DNA from: Ampelomyces quisqualis
Taxonomy: Eukaryota; Ascomycota; Dothideomycetes; Pleosporales; Phaeosphaeriaceae
NCBI GenBank assembly: GCA_018398575.1
Contig: JAGTXZ010000021.1
Span: 2,666,001 to 2,730,000 of the forward strand
Direction: 5' to 3'
Length of the DNA: 64,000 nt
Each line of letters starts with the position of its first letter. The first letter of the stretch is position 1. The notes below the pieces were generated by a model that saw only the letters and a list, made by a program, of their open reading frames with translations, was not told the origin of the DNA and did not search any database. Made by a program: the position numbers and the translations under genes. This document shows positions 1 through 14,100 of this stretch, piece after piece.

Positions 1-250
1 GTAACAGATAAGACAAAGGTAGAGTTAGTAGTACTCTAGATGCGCGCGCGTTAAAACAAACTGCGCTGCATACAAAAGCAGAAGCTAGCTCTTTGTTGCA
101 AGGAGCAGCGTATTTTTAATGCTAGTCTACTAATACTAGAGGAGTTAGATGCTCTAGAATTGTTAAACTAAGCTATAGGTTAATTGTTAATTCTAGAGGA
201 GTCTAGTTCTTGTTCTGCCCTGTAGCACAGTAATAGTGCGTTAAGAGCAG
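1..250 (+). pseudogene. Antisense coiled-coil reading frame downstream of family A pol (partial)
   Basis: The strand opposite to pol, between the chromodomain end of pol and the missing 3' LTR, reads as a Lys/Glu/Leu-rich heptad protein with few stops. The same frame is complete in copy 2 (about 36115-36640), where a Cys-rich N-terminus precedes the heptads. Only the C-terminal half lies in this copy. I cannot name the product. Confidence 0.45.
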
Positions 251-339
251 TTAGCAATTTGTAAAGTTTGTCTTAGGTTCCTATATATTTTCTAAGTTGT
301 TGTATCCTAACTATTTAACTAGGTATTCTTTTTAGTAGT

Positions 340-3300
340 TATTGTCTTAGTGTGTTATTATTTTCTTAACTTTAAATTTATTTTCTTCTTTAAGTTTATA
401 GCGAAAGGTTTGCTGTAACAGTGTTTCTAGGTCAGCTAGTTCTAGTAGGCTTACGTGGAATCTAGGGTAGATTTTTGCATCTAGTAGAAGCTTAAGTGTA
501 TACGTAACTAGTCTGTTCCTCTTTAAAATTAAAAACAGTCTAACTTTAACATAGTTAAGTCCTTTGCTTAGTTGTTTTGTGCGTAGATTTTTAGTGTAGA
601 GATACACCTTATCCTCCTCTTTTAGCTAAAGTACTGTTTTTTGTTTTTAATTAATATATAAGATGCTCTGTGTCTAAGCGTGTTGTATTTGTTCTTCTAT
701 TTTAATATAGGTTTTCTTTATTTCTTCTGCTGTCTGTATAGCAGCTTTAGCCTTTAGGCTAAGTAATGTTCTTGTAAAGAGATTTAAATGTTATCTGTAG
801 TTTGCAAAGTATAGCGTTTTGCCTATAGCTTTAGACAATTTGTTGTTGTAGGCTAACTGTGCTATTAGTAATAGTAAGACCTAATTTGTCTGTTGCAGGT
901 TGCTATATATCTTAAGATATGTCTTTATAGTTCTGTTTGTTCTTTTTGTTTAGCTATTAGTTTAAGAATAGTAAGCTATTAATAGCTTTTGTTGCGTCCC
1001 AATTTCTGCTATTAAGGTAGTCTAATAATTTAACGTAAAGAGTTTGTCTTAATCGCTAATAATTAACTTTAGTATGCTATAGTATCTAATAAGTCTATCC
1101 TTAAGTACGTGCGCTAGCTAAACAGCTGTATAGTCTTATTAAAAGGGTAGCATTATAGCGTATTTAGTAAAGCAATCTACTATAACTATAATAGCGTTAT
1201 AGGCTAATCCTGTAGCAGGGTCTTTTAACAGTAGTAGTCTTGTTATAAAGTCTATTAATATGTTAGTCTAAGGCTTAGTTAGGAGCTCTATTAGCTGCAT
1301 TTCTCTATAAGGTGCGTGTGTACTGTGTTTGTTGCGTTAACAGTCTGCACATTTCTTAATGTAAGCGCTTATTTTGTCCTTTATGTTTCTAAACTAGTAA
1401 TTTTGTTAAATTAGTTCTATAGTTTAGCTTACTCTAGAATAACTGTGTATAGTGTTATTGTAGTGTTGTTATATAATTAATTTCTGTAGTTCTTCTAGGA
1501 CATTAATTCTAATCTTTATTGTTAAGTTGTTAATATATCTTGCTAGTTTAAAAGATCTATTGTTTTGTCTTTTAAGAATGCTTAAGCTGTTAATAGTTTT
1601 AGTTCTAGCAATATCTAATCTTTAGCTAAGAGCGTTTGCTCTACTATTGTCTTTTCTAGGTGTGTAGACAATTTTAAACTTGTATTGCCCTAATATCTCT
1701 AACTATTATACTTGTCTTTAATTAAGTACTTTAGTAGTAGTAAAGGTTGTTAGGTTTTTATAGTCTAAGTATATTGTAAGATCTAAGTAACTCTCTGCGT
1801 AGATTCTCTAATGTTTAAGTGCTACTACAATTGCAAGTAGTTCTTTATTGTGTACGTTATAATTTTCTTCTAGTAGTGTAAACTTTTGTAAGTAGTAGGC
1901 TATTAGGTGCTATTTTCTATCTTATTCTTGTTTTGTATACATTCTAATCGCTAAATCTAATACGTTAGTTTTAAATCTAAGCAGTTCTTTGCTTCTAAAT
2001 GCAATAAAAACAGGTAGTGCTATACAAGTGTCTTTAAGCGTCTTAAATGCCTAGCTTTGTTCTTCTGTCTATCTCTAAGGTGTGTTCTTTTGTGTAAGTT
2101 TAGTAAGTAGCGTAGCAATTAGTAAGAAGTTCTAAATAAACTGTTAATTAAAGTTAACAAAGCCTAAGAAAGATTAGATATCTTTAACTATAGTAGGCGT
2201 TAGCTAATCTTTAACAACTTTAATCTTGTCCTTACTTATTTATACTCTATTCTTTCTAACTATGCACCCTAAGAATTCTACTTCTTCCTAGTGCTATTTA
2301 CACTTGTTAGAGTCTACTACTAGAAAGAACTTTTCTAGTAGCGTTAGGATTGTATAAACATGTTTTGTATGTTCCTTCTTATTTTCTAAATAGATAAGGA
2401 TATTGTTAAGGTATGCTATAACAAATATGTTAAAGTGTTCTCTAAGCACATTGTTAATAAGTGCTTAACACGTTACTAGAGCGTTAGTAAGACTAAATAG
2501 CATTACTAAGTACTTATAGTAGCTGTAGCGTATTCTAAACACTGTCTTTTATTCTTTGCCTTTCTTTATGCGTATAAGGTTATACGCGCCTTTTAGATCT
2601 AATGCTGTAAAGATCTTTGCATAAGCTAGTTAATCCTATAGTTCTAAAATGTTAGGTAGTAGGTATTAATTCTTAACTGTAATATTATTAAGTTTCTAAA
2701 AGTTAATACATAGTTGTAGTTTGCTGTTCTTCTTTAGTACAAACATAATTAGGTATCTAGCTAGTAATTCTAATACTTAGATAAAACTTTTCTTTAGGTT
2801 TACTTAGATATATTCTTAGAGTGCTTCTAGCTCTTTTTCTAATAATCTGTAGATTAGTCTAAAGGTTAGCCTTTTTCCTTCTTCTAGGATAATCTTGTAG
2901 TCTTACTCCTAATGCTTAAGCAGTGCTTCTAAACCTGTTTCTTCTAAAAATAGTTTCTTAAACTTTTTGTATTCTTTAGGTATGTTAAAAGTTACACGTT
3001 TCTCTAAAACTTGTAACGTATTAGTATTTCTTTCTTAATTGTCTAAGTTAACTAGTTGTGTCTTTAACTGCGTCTTAGTTAAAGTAATATTGTTAATTAT
3101 CTTCTTATCTACTATTAAACGCTGCTAATGCGCAGGCTTAGAATCTGTTATGTTGTTGTAATTCCCTAGAGAGATAGATTTCTTCCTTTAGTCTATCTGT
3201 AGGCTATTCTCTCTAAACTATAGAAGTCCTAATATAATGTTGTAGGTAGCTAATCTAAAGACGTCTAGGTATATTTCTTGTTTAGTTCCTTAGATGTTAA

Positions 3301-3900
3301 GTTTAGTAGTAGTCTTATATCTAATAAGTAACTTGTTAGGCATCTGCTCTCTATTTGCAATATAAAGTTTATATAATTGTTGTTTCTAGTAAGGTTAGAG
3401 CCTAGCTCTTAACAAGGTATTGCCTAAAATATAGTTTGCTTGTAATCTTAAATCTAGAAGCGCCTTTATCCTTGTTCTGTTAACTCTTACTATAAGTTTT
3501 ATAAGCTTAGCTAAGTTAATTGCGTTGCAGCTCTAGGTCTCTTTCTAGAGTCTAGAGTTAACTCTAAAAAAGACTTGTTCTTCTTATATCTATTAGCTTC
3601 TTTGTTGTTGTAATACTTTTTACATTCTAGTTGTAGGCAGAACTACTATGTGTAGTTTATATAGTTGTTGTTAACAAGTATTCTATTAGATATGCTTTCT
3701 TCCTCTAATACGTTAGAGAAACTTCTTATAATTTGTTTGTTGTATAGATAATTTGCGCAGGTATCCTTAGAGCAATTATACTATTAGTACTTGCAAAGTC
3801 TTTTCTACTAAAGAAAGTATTAGTTAACTTTGCTACTATAGTGCGTTAAGTAGTAGTTGCTGTTGCATGCTGTTTATAATAGAAGTCTGTGTTTTAGATT
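340..3900 (-). pseudogene. pol remnant (PR-RT-RH-IN-GPY), family A copy 1
   Basis: Polyprotein for reverse transcription and integration. Visible on the minus strand from right to left: reverse transcriptase with the active-site motif Y-L-N-N at 2402-2413 (YLDD in the family, both Asp codons now AAC/AAT); RNase H; an integrase zinc-binding segment around 1330-1360 with C..C; an integrase core with an Asp around 1240; and an uninterrupted stretch at 347-607 with the GPY/F-type core I-x-P-R-F-H-V-S-L-L-E. Stops are TAG/TAA at Gln/Trp positions. The element cannot have been active since the active-site change. Domain order is that of Ty3/gypsy (IN after RH), not copia. Confidence 0.85.
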
Positions 3901-4559
3901 ATAAGGATCCTGTAGGTATTTGTCTGTAAGCAGGATTTGATGCAATTTGTTTGCCTTCCTATTCTAGTATTTTGTAGGCATAGGGCTTAGTACTAATACT
4001 TGTCTATTATTAGCATAGCATGTCTGCTTTATGTGTAAGTTACAGCACGTCTTATATAGTCTAACTACGTCTGTCTTTAGACACAGTTCTCCTACTGTTG
4101 CATTCTAGCGTACTAGTTTAGGGCTAGCTAGTAATAAGTATATGTCTAGCTTATCTAGTGTAAGTTCTTAGTCTTCTTAGGTATTATAGACCTTTGTAGT
4201 CTGTTGTTAATCCTATGTTCTATAGACTCTGTTTTCTAGGTGTAGCAATTGTTCCTTCTCTATAACTCTATCTATGCTTAGAGAGTACTTGTTTATCTAG
4301 AAAGTATAATAAGCTTATAAGAATTAGTAACATTGTTCTATATGTTCTTAGTTAACTTTGTTAGTTTAGTTATACTAGTTGTAAATGTTTTGTTGTGTTT
4401 GTAGTAGAAGTAGTCCTATCTGTTAGAATTATTTAATGTTACAGTTCTGTTCCTAATTGTAGAATAATGCAGCATTAGTTAAGACCTAGTTATTAGTTAA
4501 TATAGTAGAGGTGTCTTTTATCTATCCTATTATTAGTAGTCTATTAGTTATTTAGACAA

Positions 4560-5480
4560 TAGGTTAATCCTTAATTACAATCTATTCTTTAACATCTTCT
4601 TCTAAAGTGTTAGTTAACACGTTAAGCTAGCGTGTAACTTTATTCTTAGAGCAATAGTTTTGCGCATAATGTCTAACCTTGTTACAGTTGTAACAGGTAA
4701 TCTTGTTCTTATTAAGCTTATCTTCTAGTAGTTGTTTCTTTAAGTAACTCTTTTATTCTAGGCCTTTGTTAAAGTTGTCTAAGTGCATAGCTTTAGGTCT
4801 GTACCCTAAGTATGCTCCTAGTAGGCGTAGTTAATAAGTTCCTTGTCTAGAGTAGTAGTGCTGTTGTCCTTTATTTAGTTGTGTTTGTTCTTAATATCTT
4901 TTGTTTAGGCAAAATCCTTTATGTCCCTGCAGTAGACGTAAGGAGTATAACTTATCTTTAAGTGCTAATTTGTAGAGTTTGTTGTCTAGGCAAATAGCTT
5001 TATTCTAAAGTTCTTTAAGAGTAGTAATATGTGTTCTGCTACGCATAAGTTTAGCTTATACAGTAGCCTTAAGGCCTTGCTTGTACATGCGCGTTAGAGC
5101 AGTATTATTCTACTAGATTTGTTTAGCGTATTGTTAAAAAACGTTAGTATAGTTAGCAGTTAATTAGGTTTACTTTAGACTTTAGATTTTCTGTTCTGCA
5201 ATTACAGATTTCTTAAGAGGTAAGAAGATTTGTTGCAGGCGCGTTTTAAACGCTTGCTAGTCTTCTACAAGGTTAGTGTTATCTTTATCTATAATGTTGT
5301 TGTCTATATACTTCTAAATAATTAGAAGTACCTATTTCTTAGCGTTGCCTTTTATATAGGTTGTAGCAAGGATAACTTTGTCTGCGTTCTTAATCTTGTC
5401 TTCTACATAGAAGTGCCTATTAAACTAGAGAATCTAGGTCTTAAGTTTGTTACAGTCTCTATAGTAGAGATTAGGTTTGT
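4560..5480 (-). pseudogene. gag remnant with CCHC zinc knuckle, family A copy 1
   Basis: Capsid/nucleocapsid gene of the chromovirus, which would package element RNA. On the minus strand the zinc knuckle CX2CX4HX4C reads at 4654-4695. The first two Cys and the His are present, but the last Cys codon is TAT (Tyr). The sister copy keeps Cys there (40986-41027), so this is a secondary TGT-to-TAT loss. Upstream sequence (to about 5480) is colinear with copy 2 but carries in-frame stops. The start codon could not be fixed. Confidence 0.7.
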
Positions 5481-5564
5481 TAACCTTAAGTCTAGGTCGT
5501 CCTACTTAGGAATGCTTAGGTGTATCTATTGCAATATTGCTACTTATTGTAAGAGTGTTTAAAG

Positions 5565-6022
5565 TGTTAAGACTATTAGTCTAGTAGCAAACAATAAGAA
5601 TGCTAGTGTAGACTAGGGGTACAGCTAAGGTTAGTTTTTGCAGATAGGTGCAAAGTTGCTTTGGATACAGAGAGTATTGTCACTAAGACAGTAAAGACTA
5701 GGGCTTTCTAAAAAGAGTAATAACAGTTAGATAGCTTAATGTAACTAACTTAAGTTGTTAAAACATAAGTTAAACACAATAATCTATAAGGGCTTATTGT
5801 AGTTTCTATCTACTTAGTCTTTCTTATAGTTCTTATTGTTCTTAATCTTTATTGTAGATTCTTATAGTTTCTTGTTGTAAGAAACAGTAAGACTAAATAA
5901 GACTAATAAGAAGGTCACGTAACATGCTTAGCGTGCTATGTCCCTGCACTAGGTCTAAGTCTTGCGACCTGTTCCCTTGTTTATTTATAACGTCCTGTGT
6001 TCCCTGTTAGAGGTTTGTAACA
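5565..6022 (-). repeat. 5' LTR of family A copy 1
   Basis: A 458-bp block beginning TGTTA and ending TAACA, matching base for base in layout the two LTRs at 35582-36039 and 41897-42354, which have the same length. It lies upstream of gag in the element's minus orientation. Confidence 0.9.
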
Positions 6023-6395
6023 CTAATAGGCTAAGTAATAGTAAATACTCTAAATTAAAGCTTAGTATATAAGTAAACCTATACTAACAGTCTGTTTACT
6101 TCTATAATATAGGACTACCTACTTATAAAACCTTTACATAAGGCCTAGTTAAGATAATATAGGCTATAATTTCAAGTAGATAATACTAATATTAGATCTA
6201 GTTATATATATAGTAAATAAATAGAAATCTATACACTAATAACTTACGTTTAAGCTAATAAATAGAGTAACATAACGCTTGTAATATAGAGTAGTATTAC
6301 TATTTACCTTAATTACTACTTTTACTCTACTAAATAGATTAGGTAAGCTAATAAGTTTACCTAATCTAGGAATTGTATAACAAAGTATATAAATT

Positions 6396-6600
6396 AGCAG
6401 ATTATAGAATTATTATATATAATACCTAAGTATATTACTAAAGAAGTAAGAATCTATCTAGAACTAGACGAACTAATTAAGCTGTTTCTTAGCTTAGTGT
6501 ATTTAATCTAATCTATCTTTATATAGTATAGAATAAGTAATATAATCTTTTTACTTACAATAATTTAATCTATAGTATTGCTTAGTTTCTATAGTATAAC
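6396..6600 (+). pseudogene. Scrap of Ty1/copia gag region
   Basis: About 200 bp closely matches the reverse complement of 47,860-48,020, which lies at the 5' end of the minus-strand copia remnant at 45-48 kb. It ends in a CCTAAC-rich low-complexity stretch around 6610-6660. No other copia domain is visible here, so it is an isolated fragment. The 370 bp between the LTR end at 6022 and this scrap show nothing recognisable. Confidence 0.5.
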
Positions 6601-6799
6601 CTAATAGTAGGTAGCTTAACCTAACTACTAACCTAACCTATACTCTAGCTCTACTCTAACCTTACTTCTACTCTACTCTTTACGCTATAAACTTCTATAT
6701 ACTTTCTACCTAAAGAAGAGTACTTTCTACCTATTAACTAGTATAGTAACACTACCTACTAGACTAGCTATAAGAATTAATAAGTAGTTTACTTAATAG

Positions 6800-9600
6800 C
6801 TTAAATAAAAAGAGCTATATAAGTTCTAAAGAATAAAGATATATTCTTATAGATTCTAAAGACTTACTATAGATAGAAGTATATATTTAAAAAACTAATA
6901 AGTATAAGTACTTTACTAGAATATAAACTCTAGAATTAGAAGATTAACCTAGAGAGAGTAAGAAACTACCTTTTCTACTAATATATAGACGATTAGAACT
7001 TAAACTAATAGTAGTTTAAGAATATATTAATAAGAATCTAGCTAGAGAATATATATAAGAATCTAACTTACTAGTAGAATTTCTAATTCTCTTAATACTA
7101 AAGAAGAATAGAACTTTATAACTTTACGTAGACTGTTACAAACTTAACGCTATTACGTAAAAAATTGCTACCTACTACCTAATATTTCTTAGCTATAAGA
7201 TTAATTTCTTAGAGCTAAGATATTTACTCTACTAGACTTATAAAAAGGCTACTACTAGACACGCATTACAAAAGAGTATAAGTAGAAAACTATATTCTAA
7301 ATAAGATATAGCTACTATACGTATATAATAAAGCTCTTTAGATTAACTAATATACTTGTAACCTTTTAATCTCTTACTAATAATATACTAATAAAGTACT
7401 TAGATATACTTATTATTATATACTTAGATAATATTCTAATATACTCTAAAAACAAGAAAGAATAAAAGGAACACGTTAAGACTACATTAGCACTTCTTAA
7501 TAAATATTATTTATAACTTAAGCTATTAAAATAAAAGTTTTATAAGATAAAACTTAAGTTTCTTAGTTATGTTGTTAGAATTAAAAGGGTTAAGATTTGT
7601 AATAAAAAGATTGGTACTATTAAGAAGTAGACTAAGCTAAGGAATATTAAGAATATCTAAGCCTTTAATAGATTGATTAACTTTAATTAATAATTTGTTA
7701 AAGACTACTCTAAGATTGCAACTCTACTTATATACTTTACAAAAAAGAGTATACCTTAGATATAAAGTAAAAAGAACTAAGATGCGTTTTAGTAGCTTAG
7801 AAATACTAATATTAAAGAACTTATGCTTAAAGCCTTTGTTAGTAGATAACTATCTTAGCTAGAAACTAATGTATTAGATCTAGCTATAAAAGTAGTCTAG
7901 TTGCAGAAATATAAAAGAAAGTAGCACCTAGTTACCTAGTATTCTAAAAAGCTTAGTAGTTCTAAGAAAAGATATTATTAATATAATAAAAAGCTACTTA
8001 CTATTAAAGAAGTACTTACACACTAGAGAATCTACTCTAAAAGCAGTTCTAAACTTTATAGCTATATAGACTTTAAAAAGCTTCTATACTTTCTTATAAT
8101 AAAGAAACTTAACTAATAATAGGTAAGATAGTAGAAGAATATTAGTAGATATAAGTTCTAAATTATCTATACACTAGGCAAATATAATAGATAAGCTAAC
8201 GCTCTTAGCTAAAGATATATTATTATAGAATCTAGACACATTAATAAAGAAATTATTTTGGAAAAGAATAAGAATAGTATAAGTAGACTAGCTTTTAGAA
8301 TTAATAACATGTTAAAAGTTAATAAAATTATAGTAATTTTAAACCTTATACTATAAGAGTTATAGGAAATTCTAATTAAAGAATATTATAACAATCTAGT
8401 ATACAAATACTGTAAAGTTACTAAAATAATAGAACTAATCTAAAGAAACTATAGCTTTTCTAGAATAAAAGCTAAGATTAGTAACTATATTAAGAAGTAT
8501 ACAGCTTACTAGAAAAACAAGTATAGTATACACGCACTATATAAAGTATTGCAGCTAATAGAGCTTCTAAACAAACTTTAGACTAATATATTAATAGACT
8601 TTGTAACAGAACTACTTCTATTAAAAAACTCTGTAATAGAACTATCTTATAATTTAATAATAGTTATAGTTTATTACTTTATAAAATATGCTATAATAAT
8701 ACTATTTTAACAAGACTATATAGCTGTTTAGCTAGTATACGTACTTAAAAATAGGCTTATTAGGTACTATAGTATACTTAAATCAATTATTCGCAATTAA
8801 GATAAGCTCTTTACGTTAAACTATTAGACTACTTTAATAGCAGAAATTAGGATATAACAGAAGCTATTTATTGCTTATTATTTCTAAACAAATAGCTAAA
8901 AAGAAAGAATAAATAAAACTATAAAGGCGTACCTTAAGATATATTGCAACTTAGAACTAATAAATTAGGTTTAACTACTACTAATTGTATAACTTATATA
9001 TAACAATAAATTATCTAAAGCTATAGACAAAACGCTATACTTTGTAAACTATAGATAATATCTAGATCTTATTACATAAACGTTGCCTAGCCTAAAGGCT
9101 AAAGCTACTATATAAATAGTAGCAGAAATAAAGAAAACCTATAAGGAAATAGAAGAAAGAATATAATATACTAAGATAAAAATTATCTTATATATTAATA
9201 AATAATAAAAAATAGTACTCTAGCTAAAAAAGAGAAGATAAAGTATATCTTTATAGTAAAAATCTATGTATAAAATTACTAAGCAAAGAATTTAACTATA
9301 TTAAAGTTATCCTAGTATTGATTACAAAACGTAACGGACTAATTATATATACACTTAAGCTTTTAATAGATACTAAGATCTACTTTAGGTTCTACGTAAA
9401 CCTATTAGAACTAGTAAACCTATTAATACTATTATAGCAAACCTTTTGCTATAAATCTAAAAAAAAAATATAAAGTAGAAAAGATTGTTACGTATTAAGG
9501 CAACAATTACTAGAAGAATTTTTAGTTAAGTAGTTAGAATATAATAAATTAGAAAATATATAGAAATTAGAGATAAGCCTTATAAACTACTATTAGCTTT
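6800..9600 (+). pseudogene. Ty3/gypsy pol remnant, diverged family A relative
   Basis: Reverse transcriptase, RNase H and integrase follow in gypsy order on the plus strand. The RT motif reads Y-L-D-N at 7421-7432 (second Asp GAT changed to AAT). RNase H and its flank lie at about 7740-8230 and the integrase core at about 8560-8900. The segment 9230-9530 aligns along its length with the family A GPY/F and chromodomain region (347-607 and 36600-36939), so this is the same lineage. It is much more heavily mutated than the two family A copies and points the opposite way to copy 1. No LTR could be assigned. Confidence 0.75.
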
Positions 9601-9680
9601 TAGTAATATAATGCTATACTATATAGTAGAACAAAAATTAGACTCTATTAGAAGTAATACATAGTCTAGAGCTATAAGGA

Positions 9681-9954
9681 TGTTATAGCGTAGAGCTGTT
9701 AGCTACGCAGTAACGCGCCTGCGCTATAACAACGCTACTCTTGCATCTTTACGCGTAGAACGCGTATAGCTGCTCTAGCGTCTTAATAGCGCTGCGCTAG
9801 TGTAAACTTAGTATATTCTAGTTGTAAAGACACGCGTTTAGTTGTATCTACAAAAGAGCAGTTTTGCACTAAAGCAGCAGAATAAGAATTAACTTACTTC
9901 TACTTATACTACTATTATTATCTTGTAACTTTGCTGCTATACAAACCTCTTATA
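9681..9954 (+). repeat. 5' LTR, family D
   Basis: 274 bp, beginning TGTTA. Aligned by eye with 16335-16608 it has the same length and differs mainly by transitions. It contains a run of GCG and CGC motifs, which survive because they are not in YCR context. Confidence 0.88.
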
Positions 9955-10139
9955 GTTTTAATTTCTCTATCTTGCAAAAGAATAGCAGCCTAGTTACTTA
10001 ATAACAATAGATTAAGATCTACTTCTAAGCCTACTAGCTAATCTATTAAGGGAAAACACTCCTAATAAGAAATTAATACTTAGCCTAGGCAAACGCTAAG
10101 CGCAGCTAAAGCGCTAGCGCTAAGAGCTTAAGGAGCAAG

Positions 10140-11060
10140 CTAAGATCTAGACTCTAAAGAAGAAAGTACGCTAATAGAAGTAATTATTAGCAGGTAAACA
10201 GCCTTTTTTACCTTCTAAACAGCTCTTAGGCGCTCTAAATAAAACAGATCTACTAACTCTCTTAGTTAGACGTAACACGTCCCTACTAGCGCAACGCTTC
10301 TAACTTAACCTATTAGCGCTACTAGAGCGTAGGCTACAGATTAAGAAAATCCTTGTCTTTAAAGGCAAGAAAATTAGAGAGTATTAGAACTTTAAGGCTA
10401 GGCTATTTATTACCTTTTAATTAGACTTCTTAGCCTTCTAGCTTAAGGACTAGAAGATTGCTTTTACTCTTTAGTACCTATAAACTACGTTTTAATAGAT
10501 ATAGATACAGAAGACATAGAAAGATAACAGTTAAACGCTAGCGTAGCGCAATATAATATCTTTTCTACTTAATTAGATTAAGAGCCTTGTAAATAGAGAG
10601 CTTTAAGTTACTATACAGTATTAAAAGGTATCTTAAAAAGACAGCTAAATAGTAAACAAATTTGCAGCCTATCTATCTACTTTAGAAAATTAAGTAAATC
10701 TCTCTTATAAGTAGAAACACTTAGTAATACACTTGTACAGCAAACTCTGCCTAGAGATTAGAGTAGCCTTCTTTAACTATACTAAGTTTCTTACTACCTA
10801 TATAGAACTTGTTAAACGCGCTATAACACTAGAAGATAACTTACAGTATAGTAGTAGTATACTGTTACTATACTATTATATACACAGAACGCATAGTATA
10901 GAAAATACTTTATAGCTTAAACTAGACGCAATAGCTTTACAACGTTGTATTACTAGCACTGTAAACCTAAGCCTAAAGCTAACTAACGCCTGCTACTATT
11001 ATAGTAAGATAGGCTATTAAGCTAAAGAGTGCAGATTAAGGCTTAACAGCTTTTCTTCTG
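10140..11060 (+). pseudogene. gag remnant, family D
   Basis: Gag-like frame between the 5' LTR and pol. The nucleocapsid zinc knuckle is at 10991-11032, where the first and last Cys are kept but the second Cys and the His both read Tyr (TAT). Both changes are the expected products of TGT-to-TAT and CAT-to-TAT transitions. Stops at Gln/Trp positions interrupt the frame. Limits are approximate. Confidence 0.7.
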
Positions 11061-11199
11061 TTACTAGTTTAAACGCAATACAAACAAAAAACAAGTAGGC
11101 CTAAGAAAAGTCTTTTTCTTAATAGCTTAAGTTCTATTATAATAGAAGAATTGTATTAAAGTACTTAGAACACTGCGTAACAACAGCGCTGCGCAGCCT

Positions 11200-14100
11200 A
11201 CACAAATACTAATTAACTGTAGTATAGAACTTAGTATAATTAACAAGAAAGTTACCTTACTTAAGAACTTTTCTTAGATTAATAGCGCAGCGCTACTAAC
11301 TATCTGCCTACCTAACTTAAGCACAGTGCTTAGCTTTTACGCTTATTAGGCCTACCTAACAATAAAGAATAAGTAGAGTGTTACTAAGTTCTTTACTACT
11401 ATTCTATATAGGATTGCTAATGTAGCACAACCTATTATTCTAGGTTTACTAAGCCTAAAAGAGAGGCGCGTTGTTATTAACTGCAAATTAAAGCAGTAGC
11501 GCTATAAGCTTAATACTAAGACAATAAGAGTTAAAGACGCTAAAACCTTTGTAGTATCTTTCTATAACAAGCTAAGTGTGTACACAGTCCTAGTAGGCAG
11601 CGTATAGTCTTTTTCTCTAGAATGCCTATTATAGCTTGTTAAACTTAAGAACTTTAAAGACGTTATAAACAGTAACGCTGCTAACGCGCTGCTGTAGCAC
11701 TACAGAGGCAACTATACTATTAAGTTAGAAAAAGAAACTACAGCTCTATATAGGCTACTCTACAACCTCTTACTAAAGGAGCTAAGTATACTACGTAACT
11801 ACTTAGCAATAGCGCAAAGCCTAGGCTAGATCTAAGAAAGTATAAGCTCTATAGAAGCACTTATTCTATTTGTACTTAAAAAAGATAGAACGCTATGCCT
11901 TTGCGTAGATTATTAAAGCCTTAATTAAGTTACTAAGAAGAATAGACTAGCTCTTCCCTTAATTAGAAAAAGTCTTAATTAGCTCTATAGATTAGTAAAG
12001 TTTACTAAGCTTAATCTTAAAAACGCATATTACTAGATTAGAATCTAGTAAGGCAACAAATAGAAGATAGTGTTTTACACACAATACAGCTACTTTAAGT
12101 ACACAGTTATGCTCTTTAGGCTACCTAACGCGCCTGCTACGTTCTAGAGGTATATTAACAGAGCCTTAGCCTTGTATTTAGATATCTTTTGCGTTATCTA
12201 TCTTAATAATATTCTAATCTTTTCTTAAAAGAGAAAGAATTATTAGAAGCAGGTAAGAAAAGTACTTGCTAAGCTAAAAGAATATAGTTTTTTTGTTAAC
12301 TTAAAAAAGTATACCTTTGCTACTAACTAAGTTAAGTTTCTAGGGTTTATTGTGCGCTTTAACAGCGTTACAATAGATCTAGAACAGATACGCGCAATTA
12401 TTAATTAGCTTACACTAACATTCTTTAAGAATGTTTAAGTCTTCTTAGGCTTTGTAAACTTCTATTAACGCTTTATATAAGGCTTTTTTGTTATTGTTAG
12501 CTCTATTAAAGATCTTCTAAAGAGATTAGTTTAAGGGAAGAAGTCTAGTCCTTTTAACTAGCCTAACGCTGCAGAGAAAGCAAAGCGCTAGCTATACAAC
12601 AGATTTATAACTATACTTATCCTGCAACACTATAACTATATACTCTTATCTAAGTTAAAAACTAATACCTCTATTTAAGAAGTAGCAGGTATCTTTTTCT
12701 AACTTTATATAAATAGAAACTAGCACCCTATAGCCTTTTAGTTAAGGAAGCTTTTCTTTGCAGAAAGAAACTACTACATATATAACCTAGAGCTCTTTGC
12801 TATTATTACAGCAGTGCAGCACTAGCATTACTACGTTAAGAGGCTAGTAATTTAGTTAAAAATATAGATAGACTATAACAACCTACGCAGCTTTATAGGC
12901 ACGTTAACTCTATCTAAGAGACAGGCTAGCTAGGCAATAAAGCTAGCTGCTTATAACTTTAAAATTAAGTATTAGTCTAAAAAGACAAATTCTATAGATA
13001 GGCCTTTAAGGTAACTTATAGACAATAGTAACACACTAGATGTTTAACTATTAGACATATTACTAGCACTGCAAAAGAAGTTGCAGCTAGCAGAAACCTA
13101 AGCTAAGCTACCTAGTAAGGAGCTAGCGTTAGTAGAAAGCTAGACAATAGCTTAACAGTAAGTAGGCACTTTACATCTTAATAAAAATGTTTCTATAAGC
13201 CTAGCGCATAGTGTTAAGGCAATAGCTAAAAGCTACAGCCTTAATTAAAAGATTTTTAAAAGTAGACTAGTAATAGCCTAAAGGGTTACGCAGTTACAAG
13301 CAAGAGCTATAGCCTTAGAAAGGTTAGCTTATAAAGAACTTTCTAAGTCTTTCTTTAAAATCTATATACAAGTACAACAGAATAACCTAGAAGTAGTTAT
13401 AATACGCAGAGACGTTAAATCTCTAGCGTTTACCTATTAAGGTGCTAGCAAACACCTAAGGTACTAGAAGCTTAACGCTTTAGGTAGCCTTTAGTTTAAG
13501 GACTAACTATATATTCTACTAGAGCTAGCCCTTAGAGCTAAGCTTCTTAAGCTATATTACAATAATCTACTTGCTAGCTATTTTAGGCAGGCTAAAACGC
13601 TTAAGCTTGTAGCCTAATACTACTATTAGCCTAGGCTTAAGAAAGAGCTTAAGGAGTACATTAACTCTTGCTTAGTGTGCTAAAGTACAAAGTTACTTAA
13701 GTAGCGCTCTACTAGCGTGTTAAACGCGCTCTCTTAACCTTAGAGACTATAGTAAGAAATTATAATAGATTTTGTTACAAGCTTACTACCTGCTAAGCGC
13801 TACAGCGTTATGTATAACGCAATACTTGTTATAGTTAATAGGTACACAAAAATAGCTAAGTATATCTCTACACAGAAAGCAGTTACTACCTTATAATTAG
13901 TAGATCTATTTTTAGAATACGTTGTACAATTCTTTAGCTTGCCTAAAGGTATTATATTAGACTAAGAAAGTGTCTTTACTTTATAGTTTTAGGTAGACTT
14001 CTACTTTATAGTAAAGGTAAAGCGCTAGCTTAGCACTACTTTCTATCTGCAGATAGATAGCTAAACAGAACACTAAAATTAAACGCTAGAGCAATACTTA

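Larger units (their letters stand above)
1..6022 (-). mobile_element. Ty3/gypsy chromovirus, family A copy 1 (3' end outside window)
   Basis: A minus-strand LTR retrotransposon. The 5' LTR is at the right (5565-6022), followed leftwards by gag with a zinc knuckle, then protease, reverse transcriptase, RNase H, integrase and a GPY/F module. The 3' LTR lies beyond the left edge. It is colinear and nearly identical with the complete copy at 35582-42354. Frames are broken by many TAG/TAA codons at places where the protein family expects Gln or Trp, so it is dead. Order and family are clear; internal gene limits are approximate. Confidence 0.9.

Noticed and set aside
10733..10915. 60-codon plus-strand frame
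   Set aside because: Lies inside the gag region of D in a different frame; no motif.
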